64,000 nucleotides of DNA from Varibaculum cambriense (GTDB lineage Bacteria; Actinomycetota; Actinomycetes; Actinomycetales; Actinomycetaceae). The notes beneath the pieces were generated by a model that saw only the letters and a program-made list of their open reading frames with translations, was not told the DNA's origin and did not search any database. Where the stretch lies: NCBI RefSeq assembly GCF_002848005.1, contig NZ_PKHX01000006.1:76757-140756 (forward strand), in the 5' to 3' direction. Shown here one piece after another: positions 36,743-46,191 of this stretch; the first letter of the stretch is position 1; each line of letters begins with the position of its first letter. The position numbers and the translations under genes were made by a program.

Positions 36743-37533
36743 TTGTCCGCCTCCTTGTGTTCAGCAGAGGAATGCTCCTTGCCGACCGGATCTTTTCCGG
36801 CCTGATTAGCAGCACCGCCCGAAGCTGTTTCCCCAGCCTGAGCAGCTTCAGATTTTTCGAACTGCTCGGGATCGGGAGCTTCCATGCCTTTTTCTTCAGC
36901 TACTTGTAGTCCCCACAGACTGGCGGGACCGGCAGCTACGCCCTGGTTGGCAGTCTCGGGATTGGGGAATCCGGCCAAAATCCGGCTGGCCTCTTTAAAA
37001 GTAGGAGCCGCCTCGGATCCCCGCGTAGGATGTACCGGTTTTCCGGCTTTAATATCGCGCACCAGCTGTACGGCAGATTCGGGAGTTTGATTATCGAAGA
37101 ACTCCCAGTTAACCATGACTACCGGCGCATAGTCGCAGCCAGCGTTACATTCTAACGCTTCCAGCGTGATCTTGCCGTCAGCGGTGGTCTCATCATTTCC
37201 GACTTCTAGTTCTTTTTCTAGAGTTTCCATGATGTTATCCCCGCCGAGGACGGCGCAGAGAGCGTTAGTACATACCCCCACGGTATATTCGCCGTTAGGG
37301 TGGCGTTTGAACTGAGTGTAGAAGGTGGCCACCGCGCTAACTTCCGCGCGTTGACAGTTAAGAATATCGGCGATTAGTCCAATCCCGTTGGCAGTCACAT
37401 ATCCGTCGATGCTCTGCACCAGGTGCAGCAGCGGGATCATCGCGCTGCGTTCGTGACCCTCAGGGTAGCGAGCAATGATTTCCGCTGCTTCAGCACGGAA
37501 CTTTTGCTCGACCTCGAAATCGTAAAAACTCAT
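36739..37533 (-). CDS. nuoE: NADH-quinone oxidoreductase subunit E, with C-terminal extension
   Basis: The 24-kDa [2Fe-2S] thioredoxin-like subunit has ligands in VCTNALCAVLGG and ECNAGCDYAPVV (CxxxxC and CxxxC). The catalytic domain ends near residue 170. A tail to residue 264 is Ala/Glu/Gly-rich (QFEKSEAAQAGETASGGAAN) and low-complexity. Similar tails occur in other actinobacterial NuoE proteins; no role is known. It starts at the base where nuoD ends (37533). Confidence 0.96.
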   Translation of the reverse strand: MSFYDFEVEQKFRAEAAEIIARYPEGHERSAMIPLLHLVQSIDGYVTANGIGLIADILNCQRAEVSAVATFYTQFKRHPNGEYTVGVCTNALCAVLGGDNIMETLEKELEVGNDETTADGKITLEALECNAGCDYAPVVMVNWEFFDNQTPESAVQLVRDIKAGKPVHPTRGSEAAPTFKEASRILAGFPNPETANQGVAAGPASLWGLQVAEEKGMEAPDPEQFEKSEAAQAGETASGGAANQAGKDPVGKEHSSAEHKEADK

Positions 37534-38903
37534 TAGCGATCGACACCTCCCAAGACGGGATCCACACTGGCCAGCGCCACGATCAGATCAGAGATCGTAC
37601 CGCCCTGAGCCATTAGGGACAAGGACTGCAGGTTAGCAAAGCTGGGGTCACGGAAGTGTGCCCGGTAGGGACGCGTGCCCCCGTCGGATACCACGTGTAC
37701 TCCCATCACGCCTTTAGCGTGTTCCACCAGCTGGGTGGCCTGGCCAACCGGGGCTCTAAAGCCTTCGGTTACCAACTTGAAGTGCTGAATCAAAGACTCC
37801 ATGGAGTTACCCATGATCTCTTTGATGTGTTCGGGAGAGTTACCTTGGCCATCGGTACCTACGCTTAGTTGTGCTGGCCATTTGATTTGCGGATCGGAAA
37901 TCATCACCGGTTCTCCCTCGGTTTCATCTAGGCGCTCTAGCACCTGGTAGATGATCTTGAGGGATTCGTAGCATTCGTCGAAGCGAACCACGGTGCGGTT
38001 ATAGGCATCGGACTGGTCAGCTACGGGAACGTCGAACTCGAAGTTTTCATATCCGCAGTAGGGCTGCATCTTGCGCATATCTAAGGGGTAGCCACCAGCG
38101 CGAACTGAGGGGCCAGTCAGCGACATTGCCATGATGGCCGACATGGGCATGACTGCCGCATCGCAAAAACGTGCCTTAAAGATCGGGTTCTGCAAGGTCA
38201 GATCTTGCAGCTCGTTAATATCGCGGCGCGTCTTGGGAAGCAGATCGCGAATATATTCGGTGCACCCAGGGGGCAAATCTTGCGCCACCCCACCGGGACG
38301 GATGTAGGCGTGGTTCATACGCAAACCGGTGATCTGTTCGAAAATCCGCAGGATTTCTTCACGACCTCTAAACCCGATGGTCATCATGGTAGTGGCGCCC
38401 AGCTCGTTACCGCCGGTAGCAATCGCCACTATATGTGAGGCAATCCGGTTGAGCTCCATCATCAGGATGCGGATTAGATTTGCCCGCTCCGGGATTTCAG
38501 CGGTTTTCTTTAGCACTTTTTCTACTGCGAGGCAGTAGGCGACCTCTTGGAAGAAGGGAGCTACATAGTCCATCCGGGTACAGTAGGTAACCCCCTGCGT
38601 CCAGGTACGGTATTCCATGTTCTTTTCGATACCGGTATGCAAATACCCGGTACCTACCCGCACGTCGCGAACATATTCCCCATCGAGTTCCGCAATCAGG
38701 CGCAACACCCCGTGGGTAGAGGGGTGAACCGGCCCAATATTCATCACGATTCGCTCATTGGCGAGTTTTTCGACTTCGGAAGCCATTTCTTCCCAGTCTC
38801 CGCCATGCAAATCATATTGCGGAGTGTCCTCGGTAATTAGACTGTCGAGGGCGGGTCCGGCAGCTCTAAGCAGCGGGCTGTTGTTTTCGTCGGTGTATTT
38901 CAT
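37533..38903 (-). CDS. nuoD: NADH-quinone oxidoreductase subunit D
   Basis: This 456-residue protein is the 49-kDa subunit, related to NiFe-hydrogenase large subunits, and forms the quinone-binding pocket with NuoB. Key blocks are [20 protein letters not shown] (HPSTHG with the quinone-site His), [20 protein letters not shown] and [22 protein letters not shown]. Length and order are normal. An N-terminal extension of about 45 residues precedes the conserved core. Confidence 0.98.
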   Translation of the reverse strand: MKYTDENNSPLLRAAGPALDSLITEDTPQYDLHGGDWEEMASEVEKLANERIVMNIGPVHPSTHGVLRLIAELDGEYVRDVRVGTGYLHTGIEKNMEYRTWTQGVTYCTRMDYVAPFFQEVAYCLAVEKVLKKTAEIPERANLIRILMMELNRIASHIVAIATGGNELGATTMMTIGFRGREEILRIFEQITGLRMNHAYIRPGGVAQDLPPGCTEYIRDLLPKTRRDINELQDLTLQNPIFKARFCDAAVMPMSAIMAMSLTGPSVRAGGYPLDMRKMQPYCGYENFEFDVPVADQSDAYNRTVVRFDECYESLKIIYQVLERLDETEGEPVMISDPQIKWPAQLSVGTDGQGNSPEHIKEIMGNSMESLIQHFKLVTEGFRAPVGQATQLVEHAKGVMGVHVVSDGGTRPYRAHFRDPSFANLQSLSLMAQGGTISDLIVALASVDPVLGGVDR

Positions 38904-39656
38904 TTAGCTGTATGACCTCCGCGAATCGGCGGGCGGGACTGTCGCGCCCTTAAATTGCACCGGAATACCGCCTAGCGGATAGTCTTTCCGCTGTGGGTGT
39001 CCTACCCAGTCGTCGGGTAAAGCAGTTCTGGTCAGACCGGGATGACCGGTAAAGATAATGCCCATCAAATCCCAGGTTTCCCGCTCCCACCAGTCATTTC
39101 CCGGATAGGTAGCTACCACCGAGGGAATCCGAGGATCAGATTCCGGGCAGGTAACTTCTACGCGCAGCTGGCGGTTGTGGGTTGCTGAATAAAGCATATA
39201 GGCAGCGTGCAGTTCTTTTCCGGTGTCATGCGGATAATGCACGCCGTTGACTCCGAAGCAGATCTCAAAACGCAGATCTTGATCATCGCGGAGCCACCTG
39301 GCTACCTGGGGCAGGTGCTCGCGGGCGATGAAAATAGTCAGCTCATCATTATCGACTACTACCCGCTCGATTACCTCCCCTATTTCCAGGTCAGACTGTT
39401 CAATTAGCTCTTCTAAGATATCTACGACTTCGTCGAACCAAGAGCCATAGGGACGTCCGCTTTCGCCAGGCATCTGCCGATGCTGTTGCATCTGGGTAAA
39501 ACCGGTGGTGTCCCCGTCATCATGTACCCCGAACAGACCGTGGCGTGTACCCATATCTGAGCCGCCCGTAAAACCGCGCGGAGCGGTTACCTCGACTGCT
39601 ACTGGCCCGTCCTCTACATCGGAATGGAGGACTACCGTTTTGTCGTCTTCGCTCAC
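38904..39656 (-). CDS. nuoC: NADH-quinone oxidoreductase subunit C
   Basis: This 250-residue protein is the 30-kDa subunit, connecting NuoD and NuoI. The signature [20 protein letters not shown] and the C-terminal [13 protein letters not shown] are present. An acidic N-terminal extension (about 1-75) is longer than in E. coli, as seen in other actinobacteria. The GTG start overlaps the nuoB stop by four bases, and its stop adjoins the nuoD start. Confidence 0.97.
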   Translation of the reverse strand: MSEDDKTVVLHSDVEDGPVAVEVTAPRGFTGGSDMGTRHGLFGVHDDGDTTGFTQMQQHRQMPGESGRPYGSWFDEVVDILEELIEQSDLEIGEVIERVVVDNDELTIFIAREHLPQVARWLRDDQDLRFEICFGVNGVHYPHDTGKELHAAYMLYSATHNRQLRVEVTCPESDPRIPSVVATYPGNDWWERETWDLMGIIFTGHPGLTRTALPDDWVGHPQRKDYPLGGIPVQFKGATVPPADSRRSYS

Positions 39657-40213
39657 GCCAACAGTCCTTTCATCTGGGAGGTAGGAGTCGCTTCCAAGGC
39701 CGCCTTTTCGGCTTTACGGGCGATCTCCAGCCGTTCTTTTTGAGTAATCGGAGTGCGGTAGTGGATTTGATCCCACAGCACCATAATCGCGTGGATCAGG
39801 GCTTCGGGCCGCGGGGGGCATCCAGGCAGATACACATCTACCGGCACCACGTGGTCACAGCCTTGCACTACCGCGTAGTTATTGAATACCCCGCCGGAGG
39901 AAGCGCAGGCTCCCATGGAGATGACCCATTTAGGCTCCGGCATGGCGTCGTAGGCGTTGCGAATAATCGGCGCCATCTTCCAGGAAACCCTTCCGGATAC
40001 GATCATCAGGTCGGCGTGGCGCGGAGACGCGCGGAAAACTTCCATCCCGAAACGGGAAATATCGAAACGCGGGGTGCCGGTGGCCATCATCTCGATAGCG
40101 CAGCAGGCCAGCCCCATAGTCACCGGCCAGACACTAGCTTTACGGTTAAGTCCCATAAACTTGTCTAGGCTGGTGAGAGCGACTCCTGCCGGCAGCTCAT
40201 TATCAAAAGACAT
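39653..40213 (-). CDS. nuoB: NADH-quinone oxidoreductase subunit B (N2 cluster)
   Basis: This 186-residue subunit holds the terminal [4Fe-4S] cluster N2 next to the quinone site. Ligands are the tandem Cys in [13 protein letters not shown], Cys in MGACASSGG and Cys in [11 protein letters not shown]. It lies 21 bases after nuoA. The N-terminus has the usual amphipathic region ([17 protein letters not shown]). Confidence 0.98.
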   Translation of the reverse strand: MSFDNELPAGVALTSLDKFMGLNRKASVWPVTMGLACCAIEMMATGTPRFDISRFGMEVFRASPRHADLMIVSGRVSWKMAPIIRNAYDAMPEPKWVISMGACASSGGVFNNYAVVQGCDHVVPVDVYLPGCPPRPEALIHAIMVLWDQIHYRTPITQKERLEIARKAEKAALEATPTSQMKGLLA

Positions 40214-40234
40214 GCTGTACCTCCTGTACCTCTC

Positions 40235-40603
40235 TTAATAGTCCAGTCCGCCGCGGCGCCACTCATAAATATAGGGCACCAGCACCAACACAATAAACAG
40301 TAGGATGTCGATCAATACCGGAATGGCCATCACCTGACCAAAGTGTCCGATTGATACCGCGAACGGGTAGAGGAACACCATTTCCACGTCGAAGACAATG
40401 AACGTCATCGCAATCAAGTAGTACTTAATCGGAAAACGTCCGCGTGCATCCTCGTGAACATTGGGGTCAATCCCGCATTCATAAGTCGCCAGTTTGGTAC
40501 GGGTCTTGCGGCCCGGCCCGAGAACTGCGGACAGCACCAGACCGCCGACGGCCAGCACAATCGCGACCGCACCCATGATTAACAGTGATGCCGATGGACT
40601 CAT
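40235..40603 (-). CDS. nuoA: NADH-quinone oxidoreductase subunit A
   Basis: This 122-residue protein has three membrane helices and the conserved loop TYECGIDPNVHEDARGRFPIK (Cys/Glu/Asp of TM1-2), followed by YLIAMTFIVFDVEMVFLYPF. It is the first nuo gene of the operon, about 100 bases downstream of the reductase gene at 40707; a short spacer lies between with no strong promoter visible. Confidence 0.97.
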   Translation of the reverse strand: MSPSASLLIMGAVAIVLAVGGLVLSAVLGPGRKTRTKLATYECGIDPNVHEDARGRFPIKYYLIAMTFIVFDVEMVFLYPFAVSIGHFGQVMAIPVLIDILLFIVLVLVPYIYEWRRGGLDY

Positions 40604-40706
40604 TTGGCCTCCACATCCTTTTCATCCACTCCGCCAACGATGGCGAAGCTACTACTGTAGTTTCCGGTTAGATTCCGGTTCGGTTGTTCTTTCTGACCGA
40701 TATTCT

Positions 40707-41996
40707 TCATGACGGTATTACCACCTTAGTCAGAATTCGCAGCACCCTATCGGAGGCTACTCCACCGCGGCGTTCATAACCATCAGAAAGCATTTTATGG
40801 ACAAAGCGCATCAGCGCCGGTTTATCCAACCCGTACTTGGTACAGGCGTGCATAATTTTGGGATTTTCGATTAGGCGCACAAACACGCGACCCAAACTGT
40901 AGTAACCCCCGTATTGATCTTGCAGGTCACGAGGATATTCGTGGAGGGCGAGTTCAGATTGTGCCCGCGAAGTCCGTCCCAGCGCCTGGATTAAAGCATC
41001 AGCGGCACGCCGTCCGGCGAACATTCCCGGAGCAATTCCTTCCCCATTGAAAGGAGACACCATTCCGGCGGAGTCACCGACCAAAAGTAGCCCATTTTCG
41101 TAAGCCGGTTTGCGATTAAATGCCATTGGCAGGGGGGCGGAACGTAGCGAACCCACCATATTTTCTTCAGTCAGTCCCCATTCTTCCGGCAGATTGGCTA
41201 CCCAGCGGTGGAAGATTTCTTTATACGGCAATTTAGTGGATTGGGCTCCCGAGGATACTGACCCTAGTCCCACATTGACCAACCCGTCACCCATCGGGAA
41301 CAGCCAACCGTATCCGGGAAGCAAATTGGATTTGCCGGGCTTGCCATCCCACAGTTCCAAGTGAGATTCCATCATGGTTTCGTTGCCGCGAGGGGAACGG
41401 AAATAGGCTCGCGCCGCTACCGCCAGCGGACGATTCTTGAGGGGGCTGCGCCCTTGCCGCGAGGCTAGGCGGGCATTTGCCCCGGAACAATCCACCACAT
41501 ATTGCGCACGGAAACTGACTTCCTGTTTTTTCCGAGTCTCGGGGTCACGCTTAATCGCGCTGACCCCGCTAGCATATCCGTCACCGTCGGTAAGTAAGTC
41601 CTGAACCACCGTGTTTTCCACCAGCCGGGCACCCGCGGCTACTGCCTGGTCAATTAGCCGGTGATCTAGCTGGGTGCGTTGACGGGTAAGCCCATAGGCA
41701 GGCAAGGAGCCAGTTTTCGGCCAAGGCAAAGTAATCCGATGCCCACCCCCGATTACGCTCAACCCGTAATTGGGTTGCCAACCCTCTGCCAAGGGATTGA
41801 TCCCCATCGCCAAAATTTCTTTAACCGCTGCCGGGGTTAACCCGTCACCGCAGATTTTGTCACGCGGGAAAGCAGATTTTTCTAGCACCAGGACGTCAAT
41901 GCCGGCTTTAGCTAGGTGATAGGCGGTGGCAGCCCCGGCCGGGCCAGCACCCACAACCAGCACCTGACAGTGATCGTCTGCTAGCTGATCGGCCAT
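40707..41996 (-). CDS. Geranylgeranyl-reductase-family FAD protein (probable menaquinone reductase)
   Basis: The start at ATG 41996 (MADQLADDHCQVLVVGAGPAG) is chosen for its GGGAGGGG site; another ATG at 42020 adds eight residues. The Rossmann FAD motif GAGPAG is near residue 16, and a second FAD block is LLVGDSAGMVSPFNGEGIAP (about 290). RDKICGDGL is typical of GG-reductase/MenJ proteins. The family saturates isoprenoid chains; next to nuo and men genes the probable substrate is the menaquinone side chain, as for mycobacterial MenJ. It is the first gene of the nuo transcript in this reading; a DtxR-like box and a palindrome lie upstream. Confidence 0.85.
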   Translation of the reverse strand: MADQLADDHCQVLVVGAGPAGAATAYHLAKAGIDVLVLEKSAFPRDKICGDGLTPAAVKEILAMGINPLAEGWQPNYGLSVIGGGHRITLPWPKTGSLPAYGLTRQRTQLDHRLIDQAVAAGARLVENTVVQDLLTDGDGYASGVSAIKRDPETRKKQEVSFRAQYVVDCSGANARLASRQGRSPLKNRPLAVAARAYFRSPRGNETMMESHLELWDGKPGKSNLLPGYGWLFPMGDGLVNVGLGSVSSGAQSTKLPYKEIFHRWVANLPEEWGLTEENMVGSLRSAPLPMAFNRKPAYENGLLLVGDSAGMVSPFNGEGIAPGMFAGRRAADALIQALGRTSRAQSELALHEYPRDLQDQYGGYYSLGRVFVRLIENPKIMHACTKYGLDKPALMRFVHKMLSDGYERRGGVASDRVLRILTKVVIPS

Positions 41997-42086
41997 GCCT
42001 GATCGCCCCTCCCGTGCCATCTATCGTTCCTGCCTCTACCCTGATGTAAGTAAGCAAACCGAGGGTTTTAGGCAGTCTCCTCACGC

Positions 42087-42105
42087 CTATCCTAGGCTAA
42101 CCTGC
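42087..42105 (-). promoter_or_regulatory. DtxR/IdeR-like box upstream of the menJ-nuo operon
   Basis: The minus strand reads GCAGGTTAGCCTAGGATAG. Against the DtxR/IdeR consensus TTAGGTTAGCCTAACCTAA it agrees at 13 of 19 positions, including the contiguous core AGGTTAGCCTA. It lies about 90 bases before the ATG at 41996. Iron-dependent control of an operon that needs many Fe-S clusters would make sense, but the match is only partial. Confidence 0.4.
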
Positions 42106-42188
42106 TTTTTTATTTGCCTAAAGTCACAGAGATTTACGCTGGCAAACCTTTTTTCCAGGGATCTTAGTCCCCGACATATTCTAAGTGA

Positions 42189-42212
42189 TTAAGTAAGGGA
42201 TTTATTACTTAA
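42189..42212. promoter_or_regulatory. Palindrome TTAAGTAA-N8-TTACTTAA
   Basis: Perfect 8-bp arms, TTAAGTAA (42189-42196) and TTACTTAA (42205-42212), are separated by 8 bases. It lies between menG (stop 42285) and the reductase/nuo operon. It looks like a dimeric-regulator site in the upstream region of the operon. The arms are AT-rich, so chance occurrence is possible. No clear terminator for menG was seen in 42213-42284. Confidence 0.45.
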
Positions 42213-42284
42213 TTAGCTGAAAGTTTCAGGAAATCCCCATATCTCCCGGTCATCGCCACTCGTCATTAACCCATCAATCAGCTT

Positions 42285-42998
42285 TTAGCTCTCTTTAAAT
42301 GCGCGATGAATCGCCACTGTTCCTAAGGTGAGATTGCGGTAGGAGACCTCACCCCAGCCATTTTCCTGGATTAGGTGCCCCAAAGTCTTTTGATCTGGCC
42401 AATCCAAAATGGAATCAAACAGATAGGTATAGGCATCCGAATCAGAAGAGACCAGGCGTCCGGCGGTGGGCAATACGTTGCGCATATACAGCTCATAGAG
42501 CCGGGCAATCAGGGGGGAGGGCGGAGTTGAGAACTCCATAATCGCCAACTTGCCTCCCGGCTTAGTTACTCGCGCCAGTTCACGCAACGCCTTTGCCGGA
42601 TCGTGCATATTTCTAAACCCGAAGGAACAGGTAACGGTGTCGAATGACTGCTCCGCGAAAGGTAGGTCGTGGGCGTCACCGACCACGAAGTTAAGTTCGC
42701 GATGCCGTTTTTTTCCTTCCGCAACCATGCCTGCCGAAAAATCGCAGCAGGTAACTTCGGCTCCTGCCCGGTGAAACCCCAGGGAAGAGGTGCCGGTGCC
42801 AGCGGCGATGTCTAGGATCTTTTGCCCCGGACGGGGAGCCACCACCTGTTGTAGGCAACGCCGCCAAATCCGGTGCTGCCCGAAAGTCATCACATCATTA
42901 GTCAAGTCATAACGGGCGGCCACCTGGTCAAACATTCCCGAAACTTCTTCCGGTTGCTTATCTAAACCAGCGGCTGCCGGCGGATTTTTTTCGCTCAA
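42285..42998 (-). CDS. menG: Demethylmenaquinone methyltransferase
   Basis: This 237-residue class I SAM-dependent methyltransferase of the UbiE/MenG family catalyses the last step of menaquinone synthesis. Motifs: ARYDLTNDVMTFGQHRIWRR, ILDIAAGTGTSSLGFHRAGA (SAM-binding motif I), GDAHDLPFAEQSFDTVTCSF and RNMHDPAKALRELARVTKPG. The length is standard. The substrate cannot be ubiquinone precursors in an actinobacterium, hence MenG. Confidence 0.93.
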   Translation of the reverse strand: MSEKNPPAAAGLDKQPEEVSGMFDQVAARYDLTNDVMTFGQHRIWRRCLQQVVAPRPGQKILDIAAGTGTSSLGFHRAGAEVTCCDFSAGMVAEGKKRHRELNFVVGDAHDLPFAEQSFDTVTCSFGFRNMHDPAKALRELARVTKPGGKLAIMEFSTPPSPLIARLYELYMRNVLPTAGRLVSSDSDAYTYLFDSILDWPDQKTLGHLIQENGWGEVSYRNLTLGTVAIHRAFKES

Positions 42999-43033
42999 AA
43001 CGGCTCCTTCTAAGTAGGCATTTGCCAGGTTAC

Positions 43034-43789
43034 TCAGAAACGGTGCCCCAATCCAACCAGGTTAAAACCGCGCCGCCTGGCCTTGGCTTTTTGCAGGGCT
43101 TTACTAATCCGGGAGCGACGCCGAAAATCAATCACCGGCCACCCGCGTTGCAAGGCGCGCACCCGCAACCAAATATCGGGATTGATCGCCGAAGGTTTAC
43201 CAACCAAGGTTAGCAGCGGCATATCGTTATCGGAATCCGAGTAAGCAAAGCAGGATGCCAGGTCGTAGCCCCGCTCGGCCGCCAGCGCCACTACCCGATC
43301 CCGCTTGCCTTGGGCGTGCATAAGTTCGGAGGCTAAACGCGCCTCGTAAATCCCGTCTTTCACCGCAACTTTAGTGCCGATGCCTCCGGTTATTCCCAAG
43401 CGCTCCGCCAGCATTTGCGGAAGTTCCGAGGGCGCGGCGGAGATCAACCAAATATCATGCCCGGCTGCTTGATGGCGTTTGATCAGTCCTTGCGCCTGCG
43501 GGAAAAGTTTTTCCTCTAACAAGTCGCACACCCGCTGCGAGATCGCCATAATCTCTTGGCAAGAATGTCCGGCCATCACCTGCAAAGCCCGCATTTTTAC
43601 CTGCTCGATGCGCTTTTGATCCTCTCCCAGTACCACGTAGAGGAAGGCATGGCGCGCAGCGAAAAACAGGTCGTTAATCCCAAAAAATCCGTGTCGAAAA
43701 AGTTCCCGCGTGAGTATCCAGGAACTAGCTCCCCGAATTACGGTTTCATCAAGATCGAAGAAGGCTGCTACCTTCGGTTCTCCGCTCAC
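43034..43789 (-). CDS. HAD-IB family hydrolase (SerB-like phosphatase)
   Basis: This 251-residue protein has the HAD motif I FFDLDETVIRG, motif II WLISAAPSEL, motif III Lys in HAQGKRDRV, and motif IV CFAYSDSDNDMPLL. The cap is the C1 helical type of subfamily IB, which includes phosphoserine phosphatase and CicA-like enzymes. It removes phosphate from an unknown small substrate in the cytoplasm. It is divergently arranged with the histidine phosphatase gene at 43862. Confidence 0.85.
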   Translation of the reverse strand: MSGEPKVAAFFDLDETVIRGASSWILTRELFRHGFFGINDLFFAARHAFLYVVLGEDQKRIEQVKMRALQVMAGHSCQEIMAISQRVCDLLEEKLFPQAQGLIKRHQAAGHDIWLISAAPSELPQMLAERLGITGGIGTKVAVKDGIYEARLASELMHAQGKRDRVVALAAERGYDLASCFAYSDSDNDMPLLTLVGKPSAINPDIWLRVRALQRGWPVIDFRRRSRISKALQKAKARRRGFNLVGLGHRF

Positions 43790-43861
43790 ACCTCTAGCCT
43801 AACGGTCTAGCTAGGTTTTGCGCACGCCGGTTAGTAAAAACGGTTTGCTAGGGTGGAGGCT

Positions 43862-44581
43862 ATGCAGAACCTAACCACTATTCACCTGATGCGCCACGGG
43901 GAAGTTGATAACCCGGATGGGGTCTTATATGGGCGTCTTCCCGGCTATCACCTAACCGATCTCGGCAAGAAAATGGCGCAGATGAGCGCAGAATATCTCT
44001 TGGAAAAGGGTGCCTATTTAGAGGCCATCGTTTCCTCTCCTCTAGAGCGCGCGGTAGAGTCTGCAACTCCGGCTTCCGAGCTGTTCGATTTACCTATTCA
44101 CACTGACAAGCGACTTTTAGAGTCGATGAATATGTTTGAGGGCGAAGTGGTTAACGGTAATCGCGCCGCCCTGTTTCACCCGCGAAACTGGCCGCGTTAC
44201 CGCAATGTTTTCCGTCCTTCCTGGTGCGAGCCCTATGCAGTCCAAGCCAGCCGGGTTACCGAGGCGGTGCGTTCTGCTCTCCACCTGCCGATTACTGATC
44301 CTTCCCGCCTGGGGCGCTCCGCCGATGGCGCTACGATTCGCGAAATTTTAGTGGTGTCTCACCAACTGCCTATCTGGTCTTTCCGCCTGTTTGTGGAAGG
44401 GCGCCCGCTAGCGCATATTCCTACCCGACGGCAATGCGCTTTAGCTTCCCTAACTTCTCTTACTTTCTTAGGGGACACCCTAATTAGTTTGGATTATTGC
44501 GAACCGGCGGCTCCGCTCCTAGCTCAGGCTTCCGATATGGTGCCGGGGACTTCCGCCGCCGCTTTAAATCAAGGACAATAA
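43862..44581 (+). CDS. Histidine phosphatase family protein
   Basis: A phosphoglycerate-mutase-like fold is indicated by the RHG motif (IHLMRHGEVDNPDGVLYGRLPGYHLTDLG) near the N-terminus, the conserved Glu/Arg block SSPLERAVESATP, and the second catalytic His in ILVVSHQLPIWSFR. About 239 residues are counted from ATG 43862; GTG at 43853 is an alternative start. The phospho-His intermediate acts on phosphate monoesters; the substrate is unknown. The quoted first motif spans about residues 7-35. Confidence 0.85.
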   Translation: MQNLTTIHLMRHGEVDNPDGVLYGRLPGYHLTDLGKKMAQMSAEYLLEKGAYLEAIVSSPLERAVESATPASELFDLPIHTDKRLLESMNMFEGEVVNGNRAALFHPRNWPRYRNVFRPSWCEPYAVQASRVTEAVRSALHLPITDPSRLGRSADGATIREILVVSHQLPIWSFRLFVEGRPLAHIPTRRQCALASLTSLTFLGDTLISLDYCEPAAPLLAQASDMVPGTSAAALNQGQ

Positions 44582-44663
44582 ACGCGCCCTCAGCGCAAAA
44601 CACTCGGATTACTGATCTAAAAAGGCTGCCGTCAGCGAGGTTACCTTGAACGTGCGTAGCGCG

Positions 44664-45182
44664 TTAATCTTCAGCGGAAGGTTTTTCCGGAGGGTTCGCG
44701 TCCGGGTTTGCCTCGTCCTCGTCGCTGTCCTGTGCGGAAGAATCTTTCCCGCTGCCAGCAGCCTCCTGACCATTGTCAGAATGCTGTTGATTTTTCGCGG
44801 CTCGCCGCAGCGCCTCTTCTTCGGCTTCCCGGGCCAGTTTTTCCCGCCGCATCTTCGCCTCTAAAGAGAACAGAAAATCGGGGTTGTCGTCGGGCGCCTC
44901 TGGTATCTCCGGTTCTTGCGAACGGGAACCCTGCCCGCCTCCTCGGAAAACCTCCAGCGGATTGCGGGGAATCTCTATCCTGCCGTCAGCGCTTTCGGCT
45001 TTGCTCGCCCAAGAAATCACGATCCACGCTAGTGGCCCGAAAAGCGGTAACACAATAATAATTAACAGCCAAAATGCCCGCGGAAGGCGCCCGGGAAGAT
45101 CCGATTTATCCGTGCGCAAGCAATCCACTAGCGCGTATACCGCTAGCAGAATCTGTACGAGGGCAATAACTACCGCAGCCAT
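44664..45182 (-). CDS. PLDc_N domain membrane protein with charged C-terminal tail
   Basis: This 172-residue protein has two N-terminal helices (VVIALVQILLAVYALVDCL and AFWLLIIIVLPLFGPLAWIV) with the charged loop between them (RTDKSDLPGRLPR), the pattern of the phospholipase D nuclease N-terminal (PLDc_N) family. This domain is often found alone in actinobacteria. The remainder (about 65-172) is hydrophilic, with a Lys/Glu/Arg-rich helical stretch (KMRREKLAREAEEEALRRAA) and an acidic tail. No catalytic HKD motif is present, so it is not a phospholipase. Function unknown. Confidence 0.75.
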   Translation of the reverse strand: MAAVVIALVQILLAVYALVDCLRTDKSDLPGRLPRAFWLLIIIVLPLFGPLAWIVISWASKAESADGRIEIPRNPLEVFRGGGQGSRSQEPEIPEAPDDNPDFLFSLEAKMRREKLAREAEEEALRRAAKNQQHSDNGQEAAGSGKDSSAQDSDEDEANPDANPPEKPSAED

Positions 45183-45218
45183 GTTCCCAGCCTAACAACT
45201 ATAAATTTTTTGGTCTGT

Positions 45219-46109
45219 CTAAAGACCTTGGAAAGCCCACTGAACCGCTATAGCCAGCCCATACCCCAAGGTGATTTGCCCCACCTGTTTCAGGGTTTTT
45301 ATCAGGGCTTTCCCGCGGGCGCCTTGCAGCACTTTCATCAGTGGCAAACTCACCCAAATCGCCAGGGCGAGGCCAAACACTAGCGCTTCCCAACGGACAC
45401 TGAAGGATACTACCCCCAGTACCAACGCCGCATATAGATAGCAGGCAAACAGATAGCGCGAGCCTTTATCCCCTAACTTCACCGCTAGCGTATTTTTTCC
45501 GCTCTGGCGGTCTCCGGGAATATCGCGCAGATTATTGACCAGTAACAGGGCGCAAGAAAGCAGTCCGATACCACTAGCCGCTGTCCAGGTGCGCCACGGC
45601 AACATCTGGGCATGTACCCAGATAGTTCCCTGCACCGCCAAAAGACCGAAAAAGGCAAACACCATCACTTCGGATATCCCTGGCAGATAGCCGTAAGGAT
45701 GCTTTCCTCCGGTATAGAACCACGCCGCCAAGGCAGCCAGCACCCCTAGGCCAATCAAACCGTAGCTACCTGCCCAGACACAAAGGGCAATTCCACAAAT
45801 ACCTCCGAAGGCGTAGCAGCTCAAGGCCGCCAGCAGCACCGTACGGGGGGCGGCTAATCCTGCACCCGTCAGGCGTTGGGGACCCACCCGTTTCCCACTC
45901 GCATCGGTGCCGCGGATTCCATCGGAATAATCATTGGAAAAATTCACGCCTACCTGGAAGGATAGCGCCACTAACAGGGCTAATACTGATTTTCCTACCG
46001 AGGCGTGCCCCAGGCCAATCGCCCCGCCAATCCCCATAATCACCGGCGCCAGAGAGGCGGGTAAAGTTTTCGGCCGGGCGGCTTCAATCCATTGTGAACC
46101 AGTTGCCAT
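45219..46109 (-). CDS. menA: 1,4-dihydroxy-2-naphthoate polyprenyltransferase
   Basis: This UbiA-superfamily integral membrane prenyltransferase attaches the polyprenyl chain (made by the 23325 gene) to DHNA. It has 296 residues and about 8-9 helices. The two Asp-rich motifs are VNFSNDYSDGIRGTD and NLRDIPGDRQSGKNTLAVKLG. The start MATGSQWIEAARPKTLPASL is family-typical. It is next to the menE-like gene (46192), on the same strand with an 82-base gap. Confidence 0.95.
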   Translation of the reverse strand: MATGSQWIEAARPKTLPASLAPVIMGIGGAIGLGHASVGKSVLALLVALSFQVGVNFSNDYSDGIRGTDASGKRVGPQRLTGAGLAAPRTVLLAALSCYAFGGICGIALCVWAGSYGLIGLGVLAALAAWFYTGGKHPYGYLPGISEVMVFAFFGLLAVQGTIWVHAQMLPWRTWTAASGIGLLSCALLLVNNLRDIPGDRQSGKNTLAVKLGDKGSRYLFACYLYAALVLGVVSFSVRWEALVFGLALAIWVSLPLMKVLQGARGKALIKTLKQVGQITLGYGLAIAVQWAFQGL

Positions 46110-46191
46110 TACGGCGCAGAGTCCTTTCTATTCGCTATTAATAAACGCTTTTCTAGTTTTTCCAGTAACCAAATACTTTGAAACCGTCAGA

